64,000 nucleotides of DNA, from NCBI RefSeq assembly GCF_020166435.1, contig NZ_JAINZP010000005.1:1-64000 (forward strand). The letters are read 5' to 3'. Of the stretch, positions 15,866-26,252 are shown piece by piece. A model generated the notes under the pieces. That model was not told the DNA's origin. It saw only the letters and a program-made list of their open reading frames with translations, and ran no database searches. Numbering within the stretch: position 1 is the stretch's first letter; each line of letters starts with the position of its first letter. This DNA comes from Pectobacterium versatile (lineage in GTDB: Bacteria; Pseudomonadota; Gammaproteobacteria; Enterobacterales; Enterobacteriaceae). The position numbers and the translations under genes are program-made.

Positions 15866-16485
15866 CGTAAAGCCTCCAGTTTCGCCAGCCGTTCGGACAA
15901 CGTATCGGCGGATTTATCCAGCGCAACAATTTCCTCATGGAACCAGGCGTTTTCCAGTTTTCCCGGGGCCAGTCGCCACTCTTCCGTTAATGTCTCGGAC
16001 AGGAAATGTTGCTGCTGATGTAATGACCGTCTCAGGAAACTCAAGGTTTTCTGTGCCGTTTGGGTAAGACCCTGCGCAACAATATCGCCCAGATAGGGGG
16101 ACAACCACTCCGCCGGATCGAACTCCGCCAGATCAAACAGCACGATGAACTGTTGAACAACTTGAATATCGCCTTCTATCACCAGCTCGCCGCTGCGCAT
16201 CAGCGACGACAGCTGTTGACGATCGCGTAATTTCATCAGAACCGGCACGCGTGTTTTCAGGCAGCAATCCGCAGGCTCGCCCCATTGGCTTATCACGTCC
16301 AGCCGCTGTTCGTTAAACACCAGCACCAAGGGCACATCCAGTTCAGCCAACTCGATCTGAAGTGTTTTCCCCTGCAAGCGCTGGCGTGCAGACTTCATGC
16401 TGCGATCGCAAGAAACTGTATCGTGAAAAAGCAGCTGATTCAGCGCGGTTTCCAGCGTAGCAGTCAGAAAAGACGTTATCAGCAT
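15862..16485 (-). CDS. ubiJ: Ubiquinone biosynthesis accessory factor UbiJ
   Basis: UbiJ (formerly YigP) has an N-terminal SCP2 lipid-binding domain. It acts with UbiK as an accessory factor of the soluble ubiquinone synthesis complex. The ATG at 16483-16485 gives 207 residues and has GGAA eight bases upstream. A TTG four codons earlier abuts the ubiE stop and is the alternative. The best-conserved part is [21 protein letters not shown] together with GDIQVVQ, the core of the SCP2 domain. The C-terminal third is predicted to be helical and charged. The three ubi genes are contiguous here as in E. coli. Confidence 0.92.
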   Translation of the reverse strand: MLITSFLTATLETALNQLLFHDTVSCDRSMKSARQRLQGKTLQIELAELDVPLVLVFNEQRLDVISQWGEPADCCLKTRVPVLMKLRDRQQLSSLMRSGELVIEGDIQVVQQFIVLFDLAEFDPAEWLSPYLGDIVAQGLTQTAQKTLSFLRRSLHQQQHFLSETLTEEWRLAPGKLENAWFHEEIVALDKSADTLSERLAKLEALR

Positions 16486-16497
16486 TGGCGTTTCCAA

Positions 16498-17253
16498 TCA
16501 GAATTTAAACCCACGATGCAGCGCAACGATTCCACCGGTGAGGTTGAAATAGTTAACACTGTCAAAACCGGCATCGATCATCATCCCTTTCAGCGTTTCC
16601 TGATCGGGGTGCATGCGGATAGATTCCGCCAGATAGCGGTAGCTCCCAGCATCACTTGCTACGGCTTCGCCAATCTTCGGCAGGATATGAAATGAATAAG
16701 CGTCATAAACTTTGCTCAGCTGTTTAATCACCGGTTTGGAAAACTCCAACACCAGTAAGCGACCACCGGGCTTCAGAACACGGTACATCGAACGCAGCGC
16801 TTTGTTTTTGTCCGTAACGTTGCGTAGACCAAAGGAGATAGTAATGCAGTCGAAGAAGTCATCAGGGAACGGCAATGCTTCCGCATTAGCCTGCACGTAG
16901 TTGATGTTGTCGATAATGCCTTTGTTACGCAGTTTCTCGCGACCCACTTTCAGCATTGATGCGTTGATGTCCGCCAGAATGACCTCACCACCTTCGCCAA
17001 CCATACGGGAGAACTTGGCAGTGAGATCCCCTGTTCCTCCGGCAAGATCCAGAACACGCTGGTTACGTCTTACCCCACTGCATTCGATAGTGAAACGCTT
17101 CCAGACACGGTGGATACCAAAGGACATCAGGTCATTCATCAGGTCATACTTTGCTGCTACAGAATGAAAAACCTCAGCCACCATGACTTCTTTTTCATCT
17201 CTGGCGACAGTCCGAAAACCAAAGTCGGCCGTTTTCTCCTGCTCACTTGCCAT
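16498..17253 (-). CDS. ubiE: Ubiquinone/menaquinone C-methyltransferase UbiE
   Basis: UbiE is a class I SAM-dependent methyltransferase that carries out the C-methylation step in both ubiquinone and menaquinone synthesis. The 251-residue product equals the E. coli length. The SAM-binding motif I is [12 protein letters not shown], and the family signatures [10 protein letters not shown] and [11 protein letters not shown] are present. It heads the ubiE-ubiJ-ubiB run. rmuC lies upstream on the same strand, with a short ERIC derivative between them. Confidence 0.97.
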   Translation of the reverse strand: MASEQEKTADFGFRTVARDEKEVMVAEVFHSVAAKYDLMNDLMSFGIHRVWKRFTIECSGVRRNQRVLDLAGGTGDLTAKFSRMVGEGGEVILADINASMLKVGREKLRNKGIIDNINYVQANAEALPFPDDFFDCITISFGLRNVTDKNKALRSMYRVLKPGGRLLVLEFSKPVIKQLSKVYDAYSFHILPKIGEAVASDAGSYRYLAESIRMHPDQETLKGMMIDAGFDSVNYFNLTGGIVALHRGFKF

Positions 17254-17385
17254 CTTATCCGCCTACTATTTCAGTCAAATTTCGGGTCTACCCATTAATG
17301 GTGAGAGTGTACCAGACCCGTATAAAAACCCCACTGCACTAATTTCGCATAGCCTGGTGCCAAGCCCGCGAAACCCATACCTATT

Positions 17386-17448
17386 TATATCCGTCATACT
17401 TCAAGCGGCTTGTGCGTTGGCTTCACGCAACTCGAATTATTTAGGATA
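17386..17448 (-). repeat. Short ERIC derivative (both ends, core deleted) at the rmuC 3' end
   Basis: This 63-base element joins a left ERIC end (TATATCCGTCATACTTCAAG) directly to a right end (AACTCGAATTATTTAGGATA) and lacks the central ERIC core. It matches the ends of the five longer elements of this window. The element contains the rmuC stop codon (TAA complementary to 17441-17443), so the last residues of RmuC are read from repeat sequence. Confidence 0.75.
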
Positions 17449-19000
17449 GGTTACGGGTAGATAAGGGGGGTTCCCCTTCTTCACCCTCCGTTTTCACAGT
17501 TGGTGAAACCGCGTCGGGTGCTACGGAATCCGGTAATTCATCGCGTTCAGCGTGCTCATGGGCCGTTGCTTTTTCTGCTAATGACGGGCTGATCGTGCGT
17601 TTAATTTCTACGCCCAGTGCACGGAACCCCTCAGCCTGGCCAATAAGGTTACCACGCCCAGAAGAAAGTTTATTCATCGCCTGACGATAAGTGCCCTGCG
17701 CTTTATCCAGACTTTGCCCCAGCGCTTCCATATCATCCACAAACAGCCGCAACTTATCATATAACCGTGAGGCTTTCTCGGCGATCTGCTGTGCGTTGCG
17801 GCTCTGTTGTTCATAGCGCCATAAATTGTTGATGGTGCGTAGTGCCACCAGCAGCGTGGTCGGGCTGACCAGCATAATATTGTGCTTTAACGCGTCGTTG
17901 ATCAATTCGGGCTGGCGATCGATAGCGACCAGAAAAGCAGGTTCGACGGGAATAAACATCAGCACATAATCTAGCGAACGCAGCCCTGGAAGCTGCTGGT
18001 AATCTTTGCTGCTCAACTGCCGAATATGACTGCGAACCGAGAGCAAATGTTCGTTCAGCGCCACACTCCGCTCTGCATCATCGTCACTATTGAAATAGCG
18101 TTCGTAGGCCACCAGCGACATCTTGGCATCGATCACGACATCTTTGCCCTGCGGTAAACGCACAATGACATCCGGTTGCAGGCGGCTATTTGTGCCTGTT
18201 TGCACGCTGACCTGAGTTTGATACTCGTAGCCTTCACGCAGGCCGGAGGCTTCCAGCACGCGGCTTAACACCACCTCTCCCCAGTTACCCTGCGTTTTAT
18301 TGTCGCCCTTCAGTGCTTTCGTCAGGTTGATGGCTTCATGTGCCATCTGCGCGTTCAGCTGTTGCAGATTGCGGATTTCATGCGCCAGCGTGTGACGTTC
18401 GCGCGCTTCCGCACCAAAGCTGTCCTGCACCTGACGGCGGAACCCATCAAGCTGCTCACGCAGCGGCATCAGCAGCTTATCCAGACTCTGTTTATTTTGT
18501 TCATCCACTTTGCGGCCGCTGTGTTCAAAAATCCGGTTCGCCAGATTCTCAAACTGCGTCGTCAACCGCTGTTCGCTGTTTGCCAGCAGTCGCTGCTTCT
18601 CTTCCGCCGCCATACGGGTTTCTTCCAGCCGAATGGTAACTTCCCGCAGCTCCGCTTCCTGCGCGCTATTGATTTCACGCAGCGTTCGCAGTTCCTGATT
18701 TAACTGCACGCACTCTTCACGGAGTTCAGTAAGCTGTTGCAGCTTTTCATGGCTGGCAGAGAGTTGAGCATGAACCGTGCGCAGCTCCAGCTCGTTTTGC
18801 CGCAGCCGCTGTTCGTCCTGCTGCTTTATCTGCTGCTGTTCGCTGAGTGACTGCTGAGTCTGCTGCAATGTCTGCGCCAGCAACTGCTGTTCGGTGTCAT
18901 GCCGCGACAACTTCTGCTGATGAATCAGGCTGGCAATTAACCACCCGACCAACAGACCCACTGCACTGCCGCTCAGACCATAAAATATGCTGATATCCAC
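17441..19000 (-). CDS. rmuC: DNA recombination protein RmuC
   Basis: RmuC limits inversions between short repeats and is predicted to be a nuclease-like protein. The 519-residue product has an N-terminal membrane helix (GLSGSAVGLLVGWLIASLI), a long glutamine-rich coiled coil over about residues 30-190, and the C-terminal RmuC domain with PDVIVRLPQGKDVVIDAKMS as the restriction-endonuclease-like core (D and DAK). The tail after about 470 is variable. The stop codon lies inside a short ERIC derivative. In E. coli rmuC is followed upstream by udp; here the argHBC/argE/ppc block intervenes. Confidence 0.94.
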   Translation of the reverse strand: MDISIFYGLSGSAVGLLVGWLIASLIHQQKLSRHDTEQQLLAQTLQQTQQSLSEQQQIKQQDEQRLRQNELELRTVHAQLSASHEKLQQLTELREECVQLNQELRTLREINSAQEAELREVTIRLEETRMAAEEKQRLLANSEQRLTTQFENLANRIFEHSGRKVDEQNKQSLDKLLMPLREQLDGFRRQVQDSFGAEARERHTLAHEIRNLQQLNAQMAHEAINLTKALKGDNKTQGNWGEVVLSRVLEASGLREGYEYQTQVSVQTGTNSRLQPDVIVRLPQGKDVVIDAKMSLVAYERYFNSDDDAERSVALNEHLLSVRSHIRQLSSKDYQQLPGLRSLDYVLMFIPVEPAFLVAIDRQPELINDALKHNIMLVSPTTLLVALRTINNLWRYEQQSRNAQQIAEKASRLYDKLRLFVDDMEALGQSLDKAQGTYRQAMNKLSSGRGNLIGQAEGFRALGVEIKRTISPSLAEKATAHEHAERDELPDSVAPDAVSPTVKTEGEEGEPPLSTRNLS

Positions 19001-19168
19001 TTTGCCTCCGCAGGCCTTTCACGCTGTCGGTCAAGGTAAAATGATACTGTATGGATGTCCAGAAACAATTCTGGTGGGGAAGACGCTGAGCAGAAAAAAT
19101 GCGAGCCGCATTCCATATGAGAATGGATAGATGATAATTTGCAGAAGAATCAGATCGGTAACGCAGAA

Positions 19169-19200
19169 ATCCCCCAACGCGAAACACCACGTTGGGGGAT
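19169..19200 (-). terminator. Hairpin downstream of argH
   Basis: The 11-base perfect stem ATCCCCCAACG / CGTTGGGGGAT with a 10-base loop lies 25 bases after the argH stop. On the minus strand it is followed by TTCTGCG, a weak U-tract, so it is a probable terminator of argCBH. Confidence 0.6.
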
Positions 19201-19224
19201 ACAACTTAAACCTATTCCAGTGGC

Positions 19225-20598
19225 TTAGCCTAGACGCTGCTTCGCATCACTAATCGCTTTAGCAACCTGCTGTGGTGATACGCCACCTTGTGCCGCACGC
19301 TTATCCAGGCAGGATTGCAGCGCCAGAATCGGGTACACATCCTCGCCAATCACGGCGCTGAATTTTTGCAGATCGGCCAGCGGCAACGCTTCCAATGCTT
19401 TGCCCTGACGAATGGCTTCAACTACCGCTTCGCCCACAATATGGTGCGCTTCACGGAACGGAACGCCTTTCGCGACCAGGTAATCCGCCAGCTCTGTCGA
19501 GTTCGCGTAGCCTTGCTCGGCCGCTTCTTTACAGCGCGGACGCTTAACCTGAATGCCTTCCAGTACCAGACCCGCCATCATCAGGCAATCGTGCCAGGTA
19601 TCCAGCGCGTCAAACAGCCCTTCTTTGTCTTCCTGCATGTCTTTGTTATACGCCAGCGGCAGGCCTTTAAGCGTCATCATCATGCCGGTCAACGCGCCCT
19701 GTACACGACCGCATTTACCACGAATCAGCTCCAGCGCATCCGGGTTTTTCTTCTGTGGCATCAGGGAAGAACCGGATGTCACACGGTCAGACAGCTCAAC
19801 GAACGCCGCTTCACCGCTGTTGAAGAAGATCAGATCTTCGGCAAAACGCGACAGGTGGATCATGCCGATCGAAGCATCAGACAGCAGTTCCAGTACATGA
19901 TCGCGATCGGAAACCGTATCCAGACTGTTACGCGTGGCCGAGGCAAATCCCAGCCAGCCCGCCAGTTGCTCACGATCGATTGGATAAGCCGTTCCTGCCA
20001 GAGCACCGCAGCCCAGTGGGCTGACATCCAGACGCTTCAGCGTATCTTCCAGACGGCTTTCATCACGCGCCAGCATTTCATGGTAGGCCAGACACCAGTG
20101 CGCAAACGTCACTGGTTGTGCACGCTGTAGGTGGGTGTAACCCGGCATCACTGCATCCTGATTGGCTTCCGCCGTCGTAACCAGCGCCTGACGCAACTGG
20201 CGTACCGACAGCAGCAGTTCAGCAATCTGCGCCTTGCACCACAGTTTCAGATCCGTCGCGACCTGATCGTTACGGCTACGACCGGTATGCAGCTTTTTAC
20301 CTAAATCGCCGACTTTCTCAATCAGACGCAGTTCAACCCAGCTGTGAATGTCCTCTGCATCGCTTTGCAGGATCATCTCAGGATCGGCTTGAACCTCAAC
20401 CAGCAGCGCATTCAGCGCCTGTTCCAACTGCTGCTGCTCCTGCTCGCTGAGCACATTGACCGTCACCAGTGCTTTCGACCAGCCGATCGAGCCAACGATG
20501 TCCTGTTCCGCCAGACGGTAATCAAACCGCAGTGAGTCATTAAATTGTTTAAAACGCTGATCTGCTGCCTGACTAAACCGACCGCCCCACAAAGCCAT
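19225..20598 (-). CDS. argH: Argininosuccinate lyase ArgH
   Basis: ArgH splits argininosuccinate into arginine and fumarate, the final step of arginine synthesis. From the ATG at 20596-20598 ([19 protein letters not shown]) the product has 457 residues, as in E. coli; an in-frame start 15 bases earlier is not needed. The fumarase/aspartase superfamily signature [12 protein letters not shown] is intact, as are HTGRSRNDQ and TPGYTHLQ-like ([11 protein letters not shown]) blocks. It is the last gene of the argCBH operon; argB ends 62 bases upstream. Confidence 0.97.
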   Translation of the reverse strand: MALWGGRFSQAADQRFKQFNDSLRFDYRLAEQDIVGSIGWSKALVTVNVLSEQEQQQLEQALNALLVEVQADPEMILQSDAEDIHSWVELRLIEKVGDLGKKLHTGRSRNDQVATDLKLWCKAQIAELLLSVRQLRQALVTTAEANQDAVMPGYTHLQRAQPVTFAHWCLAYHEMLARDESRLEDTLKRLDVSPLGCGALAGTAYPIDREQLAGWLGFASATRNSLDTVSDRDHVLELLSDASIGMIHLSRFAEDLIFFNSGEAAFVELSDRVTSGSSLMPQKKNPDALELIRGKCGRVQGALTGMMMTLKGLPLAYNKDMQEDKEGLFDALDTWHDCLMMAGLVLEGIQVKRPRCKEAAEQGYANSTELADYLVAKGVPFREAHHIVGEAVVEAIRQGKALEALPLADLQKFSAVIGEDVYPILALQSCLDKRAAQGGVSPQQVAKAISDAKQRLG

Positions 20599-20660
20599 AA
20601 CCCTTACTCCCAAAAATATAATTCACGTTGGTATCGCATCATGCCATACCCAGAAACGAC

Positions 20661-21434
20661 TTACGCCAGAATACGTGTGCCAATCGCTACGCCGTTGAAC
20701 AGCGCAGGTAGCTGCTCAGCATGACGCCAGCTGGCAATATCAACCGGACGACCCAGCGCACGCGCGGCATCCAGCGCAGCGTTGACTTTAACAATCATGC
20801 CGTCGGTGATGATGCCCTGAGCAATCAGCTGCTCGGCTTTCTCTGCCGTCATTTCGGCGATACGCTGGCCTTTACCGTCCAGAATGCCGCTAACGTCAGA
20901 CAGCAGGATTAAATCCGCGCCCAGCGTTTGCGCCAGTGCCGTCGCCGCTTGGTCAGCGTTGACGTTCATCAGGTCGCCCTGTGCCGTAATGCCGATGGAG
21001 CTAACAACAGGCAGATAGCCCGCAGACAGCAGCGTGTTCAGCAGCGCAGGCGATCCCGCTTCTGCCTTACCCACAAAGCCCAAAGACTCATCTAACTGCG
21101 TGACCGTCGTGCTGCCGCCATCGCCCAGACACAAGCCGACGGCATTGATGTCATGCTTCTTCGCCCATGACAGCAGCGTCTTGTTGGCGGAACCCGCCAG
21201 CGCACCGGTGATGATATCGATCTGATCGGCAGGCGTGACGCGCAGGCCGTTTTTCTTCACGACGGGCAGCGACAGTTTCTTCATCAGGTCATCTACCAGA
21301 CAGCCGCCACCGTGCACAATCACCAGAGGACGCTGATGTTCCTGACGGTAAGCCACCAGCGCAGTGAACAGACGTTCCAGCGCTTCTTCGCTATCCAGTA
21401 AAACGCCACCTAATTTGATAATTAACGGATTCAT
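20661..21434 (-). CDS. argB: Acetylglutamate kinase ArgB
   Basis: ArgB phosphorylates N-acetylglutamate with ATP, the second step of arginine synthesis. The product has 257 residues of the amino-acid kinase fold: [13 protein letters not shown] at the N terminus (glycine-rich phosphate loop and lysine), [11 protein letters not shown], and [12 protein letters not shown] in the substrate/nucleotide region. It lies between argC and argH with gaps of 37 and 62 bases and is controlled from the argC promoter. Confidence 0.97.
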   Translation of the reverse strand: MNPLIIKLGGVLLDSEEALERLFTALVAYRQEHQRPLVIVHGGGCLVDDLMKKLSLPVVKKNGLRVTPADQIDIITGALAGSANKTLLSWAKKHDINAVGLCLGDGGSTTVTQLDESLGFVGKAEAGSPALLNTLLSAGYLPVVSSIGITAQGDLMNVNADQAATALAQTLGADLILLSDVSGILDGKGQRIAEMTAEKAEQLIAQGIITDGMIVKVNAALDAARALGRPVDIASWRHAEQLPALFNGVAIGTRILA

Positions 21435-21471
21435 TATGCTTCGCGCCTCGAAATGTCGGGACCAGTAGTGA

Positions 21472-22476
21472 TTAAATTAACGATTGGGTTTCAGGGAAAC
21501 CAAAACGAATGTTCATGCATTGCACAGCCTGTGCCGCCGCGCCTTTCAGCAGGTTATCTTCGGTTGCCACCACGATCAGGTGCTCACCATCAACAGAGAA
21601 ACCGATATCGCAGAACGGCAGGCCGACAACGGATTTCAGCGCCGGAACGCCCTTATCGTACAGGCGAACCAGCGGCTTATCGTGATAAGCGTTGTGATAA
21701 GCCTCAGCGATATCCTGCTGGGTGACGCCCGGTTGCAGGCGACAGGTGATAGTTTCCAGAATACCGCGAGCGAAGTTGCCCAAATGCGGTGTGAAGATCA
21801 CTGGCGTGCCGAGGTGCGTTGAAATTTCAGGTTCATGGCGGTGATTGAAAATACCGTACGGTTGCAGGCTGACTTCACAGAAGCTGCTGGTCAGCGACGC
21901 TTTACGCCCCGCCCCACTCACGCCGCTCACGGCATTAATCACCGGCCACTGTGCCGGGTTCAGCAGTTGCGCATCCAGAAGCGGCTTCAGCGCCAGCTGC
22001 GCAGCCGTTGGATAACAGCCTGGCACGGCAACCAGCTGCGCCTGTTTTACGCTTTCCGCACGCCATTCGGCCAGCCCGTAAACCGCTTTTGCCAGCCAGT
22101 CAGGGTGCTGATGCTCAAAGCCATAGTAACGACGATAAAATTCGGCATCCTGTACGCGGAACGCGCCGGACAAATCAAAAACGGTGCAGCCTGCCGCCAG
22201 AAAAACAGGGGCCAGATCGTGGCTGACTTTGTGGTCGGTCGCCAGAAAAACGACATCCACGCCTTTCGCCGCTTCTTCCGCATCGGTCAGCGGTTTTACC
22301 GGAACATCGATGATGCCTTTGAGCTGCGGATGTAAATCAGAAATCAATTTTCCTGCATCGACACTTTGCGCAGAAACCATCAAAGCGGTTATGTTCATCT
22401 GTGGGTGACGGTTCAGGTAGAGCGCAAGCTCAGCACCGGTATAACCACTTGCACCAACAATCAGCGTATTCAGCAT
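21472..22476 (-). CDS. argC: N-acetyl-gamma-glutamyl-phosphate reductase ArgC
   Basis: ArgC reduces N-acetylglutamyl phosphate to the semialdehyde using NADPH. The 334-residue product has the Rossmann start [18 protein letters not shown]. The catalytic cysteine lies in [15 protein letters not shown] and the histidine in [12 protein letters not shown]. It opens the argCBH operon and is divergent from argE; the 201-base gap carries two ArgR-type boxes. Confidence 0.97.
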   Translation of the reverse strand: MLNTLIVGASGYTGAELALYLNRHPQMNITALMVSAQSVDAGKLISDLHPQLKGIIDVPVKPLTDAEEAAKGVDVVFLATDHKVSHDLAPVFLAAGCTVFDLSGAFRVQDAEFYRRYYGFEHQHPDWLAKAVYGLAEWRAESVKQAQLVAVPGCYPTAAQLALKPLLDAQLLNPAQWPVINAVSGVSGAGRKASLTSSFCEVSLQPYGIFNHRHEPEISTHLGTPVIFTPHLGNFARGILETITCRLQPGVTQQDIAEAYHNAYHDKPLVRLYDKGVPALKSVVGLPFCDIGFSVDGEHLIVVATEDNLLKGAAAQAVQCMNIRFGFPETQSLI

Positions 22477-22612
22477 GGGATCCGTATACCTTTTACTTAT
22501 CTATGGAACAGGTAACAGGGCTCACCAGCGTCGGTACGCTGTTCACCCGCGAAACTCAGTGAAAGTGACGAATCGTCATCGCCGTACCTTTGGGTTTCCT
22601 TTCGCCGAGCAT

Positions 22613-22656
22613 TATTGTATTTTTATTCAAAATAAATGCATGAATATTGATACTAT
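22613..22656. promoter_or_regulatory. Putative pair of ArgR boxes in the argC-argE intergenic region
   Basis: Two imperfect palindromes resemble the ARG box consensus (TGAAT, four A/T bases, ATTCA). The first, at 22613-22631, reads TGTATTTTTATTCA, one mismatch in the left half. The second, at 22638-22656, has a perfect left half TGAAT followed by ATTG and a degenerate right half. The position between divergent argE and argCBH matches the E. coli bipolar operator, where the arginine-bound repressor shuts off both sides. Confidence 0.65.
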
Positions 22657-22677
22657 TCTAACCAGAGGCTGTCAACA

Positions 22678-23829
22678 GTGAAGATGAATTTACCCCCTTT
22701 TATTGAGCTATATCGGGCATTGATAGCCACACCGTCCATCAGTGCCACCGACAGCGCGCTCGATCAAAGTAATCATACCTTAATCAACCTGCTGGCCGGC
22801 TGGTTCGGCGATCTCGGCTTCCATGTGGAAGTCCAACCAGTCCCCGGCACCCTCAATAAATTTAATATGCTGGCGCGGATTGGTGAAGGAAAAGGTGGCT
22901 TATTGTTGGCAGGCCACACCGACACCGTCCCGTTCGACGACGGTCGCTGGACGCGCGACCCGTTCACGCTGACCGAACACGACAACAAACTGTACGGCCT
23001 GGGTACGGCGGATATGAAAGGCTTCTTTGCCTTTATTCTGGATGCGTTGCGCGATATCGATCCGACTAAGCTGACGAAACCGCTCTACGTACTGGCAACG
23101 GCGGATGAAGAGACGACGATGGCCGGCGCCAAGTATTTCTCCGAATCCACACAGATTCGCCCGGACTGCGCCATTATCGGCGAACCGACCTCGCTGCAAC
23201 CGGTGCGTGCCCACAAGGGCCATATGTCCAACGCGATCCGCATTCAGGGGCAGTCTGGCCACTCCAGCGATCCGTCGCGCGGCGTGAACGCGATTGAGCT
23301 GATGCACGAAGCCATTTCTCATCTGCTGGTATTGCGTAACACGCTACAGGAACGCTATCACAATCCGATTTTCCACATTCCTCACCCGACTATGAACCTC
23401 GGACACATTCACGGCGGCGATGCCGCTAACCGTATCTGCGGCTGCTGTGAACTGCATATGGATATCCGTCCGCTGCCGGGCATTACGCTCAACGATCTGG
23501 ACGGACTGCTGTCAGAAGCGCTTGAGCCTGTCAGCCAGCGCTGGCCGGGCAGGTTGACCATCAGCGAGCTGCATCCTCCGATTCCTGGCTATGAGTGCCC
23601 ACCAGACCACCGTCTGGTGTCCGTCGTGGAGAAGCTGCTGGGGACGAAAACGGAAATCGTGAACTACTGTACCGAAGCACCGTTTATTCAGACACTGTGC
23701 CCGACGCTGGTTCTGGGACCGGGATCGATCGAACAGGCGCACCAACCGGATGAATATATCGATACCGCGTTTATCAAACCGACACGGGAACTGATTTCGC
23801 AGGTTATTCATCACTTCTGCCACCACTGA
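22678..23829 (+). CDS. argE: Acetylornithine deacetylase ArgE
   Basis: ArgE removes the acetyl group from N-acetylornithine to give ornithine, the linear route of arginine synthesis in enterobacteria. The product has 383 residues, exactly the E. coli length, when read from the GTG at 22678 (start [20 protein letters not shown]); an ATG two codons later is possible. The M20 dimetal site is visible in [21 protein letters not shown] and [10 protein letters not shown]. In E. coli ppc follows argE directly; here three extra genes intervene. Confidence 0.97.
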   Translation: MKMNLPPFIELYRALIATPSISATDSALDQSNHTLINLLAGWFGDLGFHVEVQPVPGTLNKFNMLARIGEGKGGLLLAGHTDTVPFDDGRWTRDPFTLTEHDNKLYGLGTADMKGFFAFILDALRDIDPTKLTKPLYVLATADEETTMAGAKYFSESTQIRPDCAIIGEPTSLQPVRAHKGHMSNAIRIQGQSGHSSDPSRGVNAIELMHEAISHLLVLRNTLQERYHNPIFHIPHPTMNLGHIHGGDAANRICGCCELHMDIRPLPGITLNDLDGLLSEALEPVSQRWPGRLTISELHPPIPGYECPPDHRLVSVVEKLLGTKTEIVNYCTEAPFIQTLCPTLVLGPGSIEQAHQPDEYIDTAFIKPTRELISQVIHHFCHH

Positions 23830-23842
23830 TCCGACGAAAGCG

Positions 23843-23875
23843 GCCTTGCCAGCCATGCTGGCAGGGTCATTTTGA
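23843..23875 (+). terminator. Possible terminator after argE
   Basis: A 10-base stem CCTTGCCAGC / GCTGGCAGGG with a CAT loop starts 14 bases after the argE stop and is followed by TCATTTT. The U-tract is short. It ends just before the ribosome-binding site of the GntR gene, so it could attenuate read-through into that gene. Confidence 0.5.
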
Positions 23876-23883
23876 GACAGAGA

Positions 23884-24597
23884 ATGAAAAAGAAAGATTT
23901 CATCGCACAGGATCTACTGAGCAAAATCTATCAGCACACCGATCCGCTGCCAGAAAAGCTGCCGCCGGAACGCCAGTTGGCGGAAGAATACGGCGTGTCG
24001 CGCTTCACCATTCGTCAGGCATTGGAAAAACTCGCCAGCATCGGCGCGATCCATATGGTGCAAGGCTCCGGTAACTTCATCAATCAGGGCGTACGCAGCA
24101 ACCCGCTGGTGTATAATTCGATTACCGAAAAGAAATTTAATCAGATTTCATTCCGCCTGCTTAGCCTGCATAAGCGATTGCCGAATCGTGAAGAACAGCA
24201 GGTTTTTGCGATCAGCGAAAATACGTTCATCTGGGAATTCAGCCGATTACGTTATGTCGATAACCGTAAGGTGCAGATTGAGATATCGAAGATGCCCGCT
24301 GCGGATTTCCCAGACATGAGCCAGAAGATTATTGAAAGCTCTATTCAGCAGTATGTGCTCAGCAAGGGCTACGCGATTTCACACTACCTGACACATTATC
24401 AGGCGGTTAACGTCACTAAAGCACAGGCTGAGCTACTGGGCTGCAAGAAAGGCACGGCGGCGATGCACATTCTTAATCGCGGTATTTTACAGGGTGGTCG
24501 CGTGTACGAATCGAGCGATATCATTGATATCAACTACGCCTGCACCTACGTCATCCCCTTCAACCGCGATAATCTGAATTTCCGCCAGTCGCCTTAA
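23884..24597 (+). CDS. GntR-family (HutC/UTRA subfamily) transcriptional regulator
   Basis: The product has 237 residues when read from the ATG at 23884, which follows GAGACAGAGA; a TTG four codons earlier is rejected. An N-terminal winged helix-turn-helix of GntR type is clear: LPPERQLAEEYGVSRFTIRQ, then ALEKLASIGAIHMVQGSGNF. The C-terminal UTRA effector domain spans about 90-235, with VYESSDIIDINYACTYV near its end. Members of this subfamily bind small sugar or amino-acid derived ligands and repress neighbouring catabolic genes. It converges on the mannonate dehydratase-like gene eight bases away and probably controls that gene and the PTS gene; the ligand is not known. Confidence 0.85.
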   Translation: MKKKDFIAQDLLSKIYQHTDPLPEKLPPERQLAEEYGVSRFTIRQALEKLASIGAIHMVQGSGNFINQGVRSNPLVYNSITEKKFNQISFRLLSLHKRLPNREEQQVFAISENTFIWEFSRLRYVDNRKVQIEISKMPAADFPDMSQKIIESSIQQYVLSKGYAISHYLTHYQAVNVTKAQAELLGCKKGTAAMHILNRGILQGGRVYESSDIIDINYACTYVIPFNRDNLNFRQSP

Positions 24598-24605
24598 TGC
24601 TTCAC

Positions 24606-25805
24606 TCAGGGCGTATGCATCGTGCCATCCGGCAGGCGGCTCTGCGTCCACTCGTGCGGACGATAGACAACGGGAAACTGCCGCGCCGCGTCCAGATCGA
24701 TACCCACGCCAATACCGGGACGTTCAATCGGATACAGATAGCCCTTCTCTGGTTCCACCGCCTGCGGGAAGACCTTGCGGGTATTTTCCGGGTAAGCGAC
24801 AAATTCCTGAATCGCGGCGTTATGCAGGTGGATATTGAGGTGAATGTTGACCGCCGCACCGATCGGCGTCATATCCGGCGGGCAATGCCACGCGAGACGA
24901 ACGCCAAAGTTCTGACAGAACGCACCCAGTTTCAGCGCTGGCGTAATCCCGCCAATCTGTGAGACATGGCAGCGGATGAAATCAACCTGACGATTAATCA
25001 CCAGATTCTGCCACTCGGCGGGGTTATTAAACAGCTCCCCGGTCGCCAGCGGCACCGCGCTCTGGCTGCGGATCTGCGCCAGCCACTCATTTTGCGCAGG
25101 CGGCAAAATGTCTTCGATGAAATAGGGACGATAAACTTCTACCGCTTTGGCAAACTGCACGGCCTGATTCGGGAACAGACGCTCATGGACATCATGCAGG
25201 ATGTGGAAACGATCGCCGTATTTCTCGCGCAGCGCACGGAACATGGCGAGCGTATTGGCCATGTACTGATCCTGATCGTAATAGGCTCCCTCCGTTGGCT
25301 GCCGCGTGCTGTGCAGCGCATCGGGATTACCTCCATAGAATCCTAGCTGGCAGCGGATATGACGATAGCCCTGCGCATACAGCCGATCCACTTCCTGATA
25401 CAGCCCGTCCAGCGTATCACTGGCAGCATGGCTGTAAGCGGCAATGGCATCGCGAGATTTCCCACCAAACAGGTGATAAAGCGGCATATCCGCCAGCTTA
25501 CCTTTGATATCCCACAACGCCATATCAACGCCCGCCACCGCATTGTTGATAACCGGACCGTTACGCCAATAAGCGTTGACCATCATCATGTGCCACAGAT
25601 CTTCAATGTGGTTAGCATCTCGTCCTAGCAGAAGCGGTTTGAGGTACTCGTCCACCATCGCTTTGACGGCCAGCGGGCGCTGCTGGAAGGTCGCACATCC
25701 ATAACCCGTCACGCCTTTATCCGTGTGAACCACCACCGTCACTAAATTATGGCGGTCGGGGCGGGTAACAAGACATTCAATGTCAGTAATGATTGTCGGC
25801 AACAC
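24606..25805 (-). CDS. Enolase-superfamily sugar acid dehydratase, D-mannonate dehydratase (RspA/ManD) subgroup
   Basis: This protein belongs to the mannonate dehydratase subgroup of the enolase superfamily, which includes E. coli RspA and removes water from sugar acids such as D-mannonate or D-gluconate, sometimes with very low activity. I place the start at the GTG at 25803-25805 because GGAGG lies eight bases upstream; this gives 399 residues, typical for the group. Metal ligands are the aspartate of LHDVHERLF and the glutamates of FIEDILPP and [13 protein letters not shown]. The histidine after the first aspartate (DVH) and the YGGN loop around residues 150-160 fit the subgroup. Whether it is an efficient dehydratase cannot be told from the sequence. 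Confidence 0.85.
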   Translation of the reverse strand: MLPTIITDIECLVTRPDRHNLVTVVVHTDKGVTGYGCATFQQRPLAVKAMVDEYLKPLLLGRDANHIEDLWHMMMVNAYWRNGPVINNAVAGVDMALWDIKGKLADMPLYHLFGGKSRDAIAAYSHAASDTLDGLYQEVDRLYAQGYRHIRCQLGFYGGNPDALHSTRQPTEGAYYDQDQYMANTLAMFRALREKYGDRFHILHDVHERLFPNQAVQFAKAVEVYRPYFIEDILPPAQNEWLAQIRSQSAVPLATGELFNNPAEWQNLVINRQVDFIRCHVSQIGGITPALKLGAFCQNFGVRLAWHCPPDMTPIGAAVNIHLNIHLHNAAIQEFVAYPENTRKVFPQAVEPEKGYLYPIERPGIGVGIDLDAARQFPVVYRPHEWTQSRLPDGTMHTP

Positions 25806-26110
25806 AAAAATATCCTCCAGAGCATTTACCGGAATAGCCTTACCCGGCAAAAACACAGTCTAAAATCAGTTTCTTTTTTTGTTTTCTACTTATTTTTTCT
25901 TTTATTGTAAACCTATTATTTAAAAGATTTATTTTGGTTTGAAAAAGCCATTAAATTGATTAAAAAACCAGACCAATTATCAAATAATGGCAACAAAAAG
26001 CCCCTTATAGACTAACCATGTGACGAGCTTCATGTTTTATTGGTTTGTTTTTTCTTCTTTAAGTTTTTACTATCGGTGGAAATAATTCGGCCAAAAATAA
26101 CATAAGTCGA
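25806..26110. other. A+T-rich divergent control region of the sugar-acid module
   Basis: The region between the divergent dehydratase and PTS genes is strongly A+T-rich and has no credible reading frame. It holds the ribosome-binding site of the dehydratase gene at its left end. Promoters and a GntR-type operator probably lie here, but I cannot point to a convincing operator. The remaining part up to the PTS gene is an ERIC element, listed separately. Confidence 0.5.
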
Positions 26111-26235
<125 letters not shown>

Positions 26236-26252
26236 TGCGGGGAGTTTATTTC

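Noticed and set aside
19288-20130. A 280-codon open frame opposite argH
   Set aside because: It is an antisense shadow of a perfectly conserved argH; no motif supports it.
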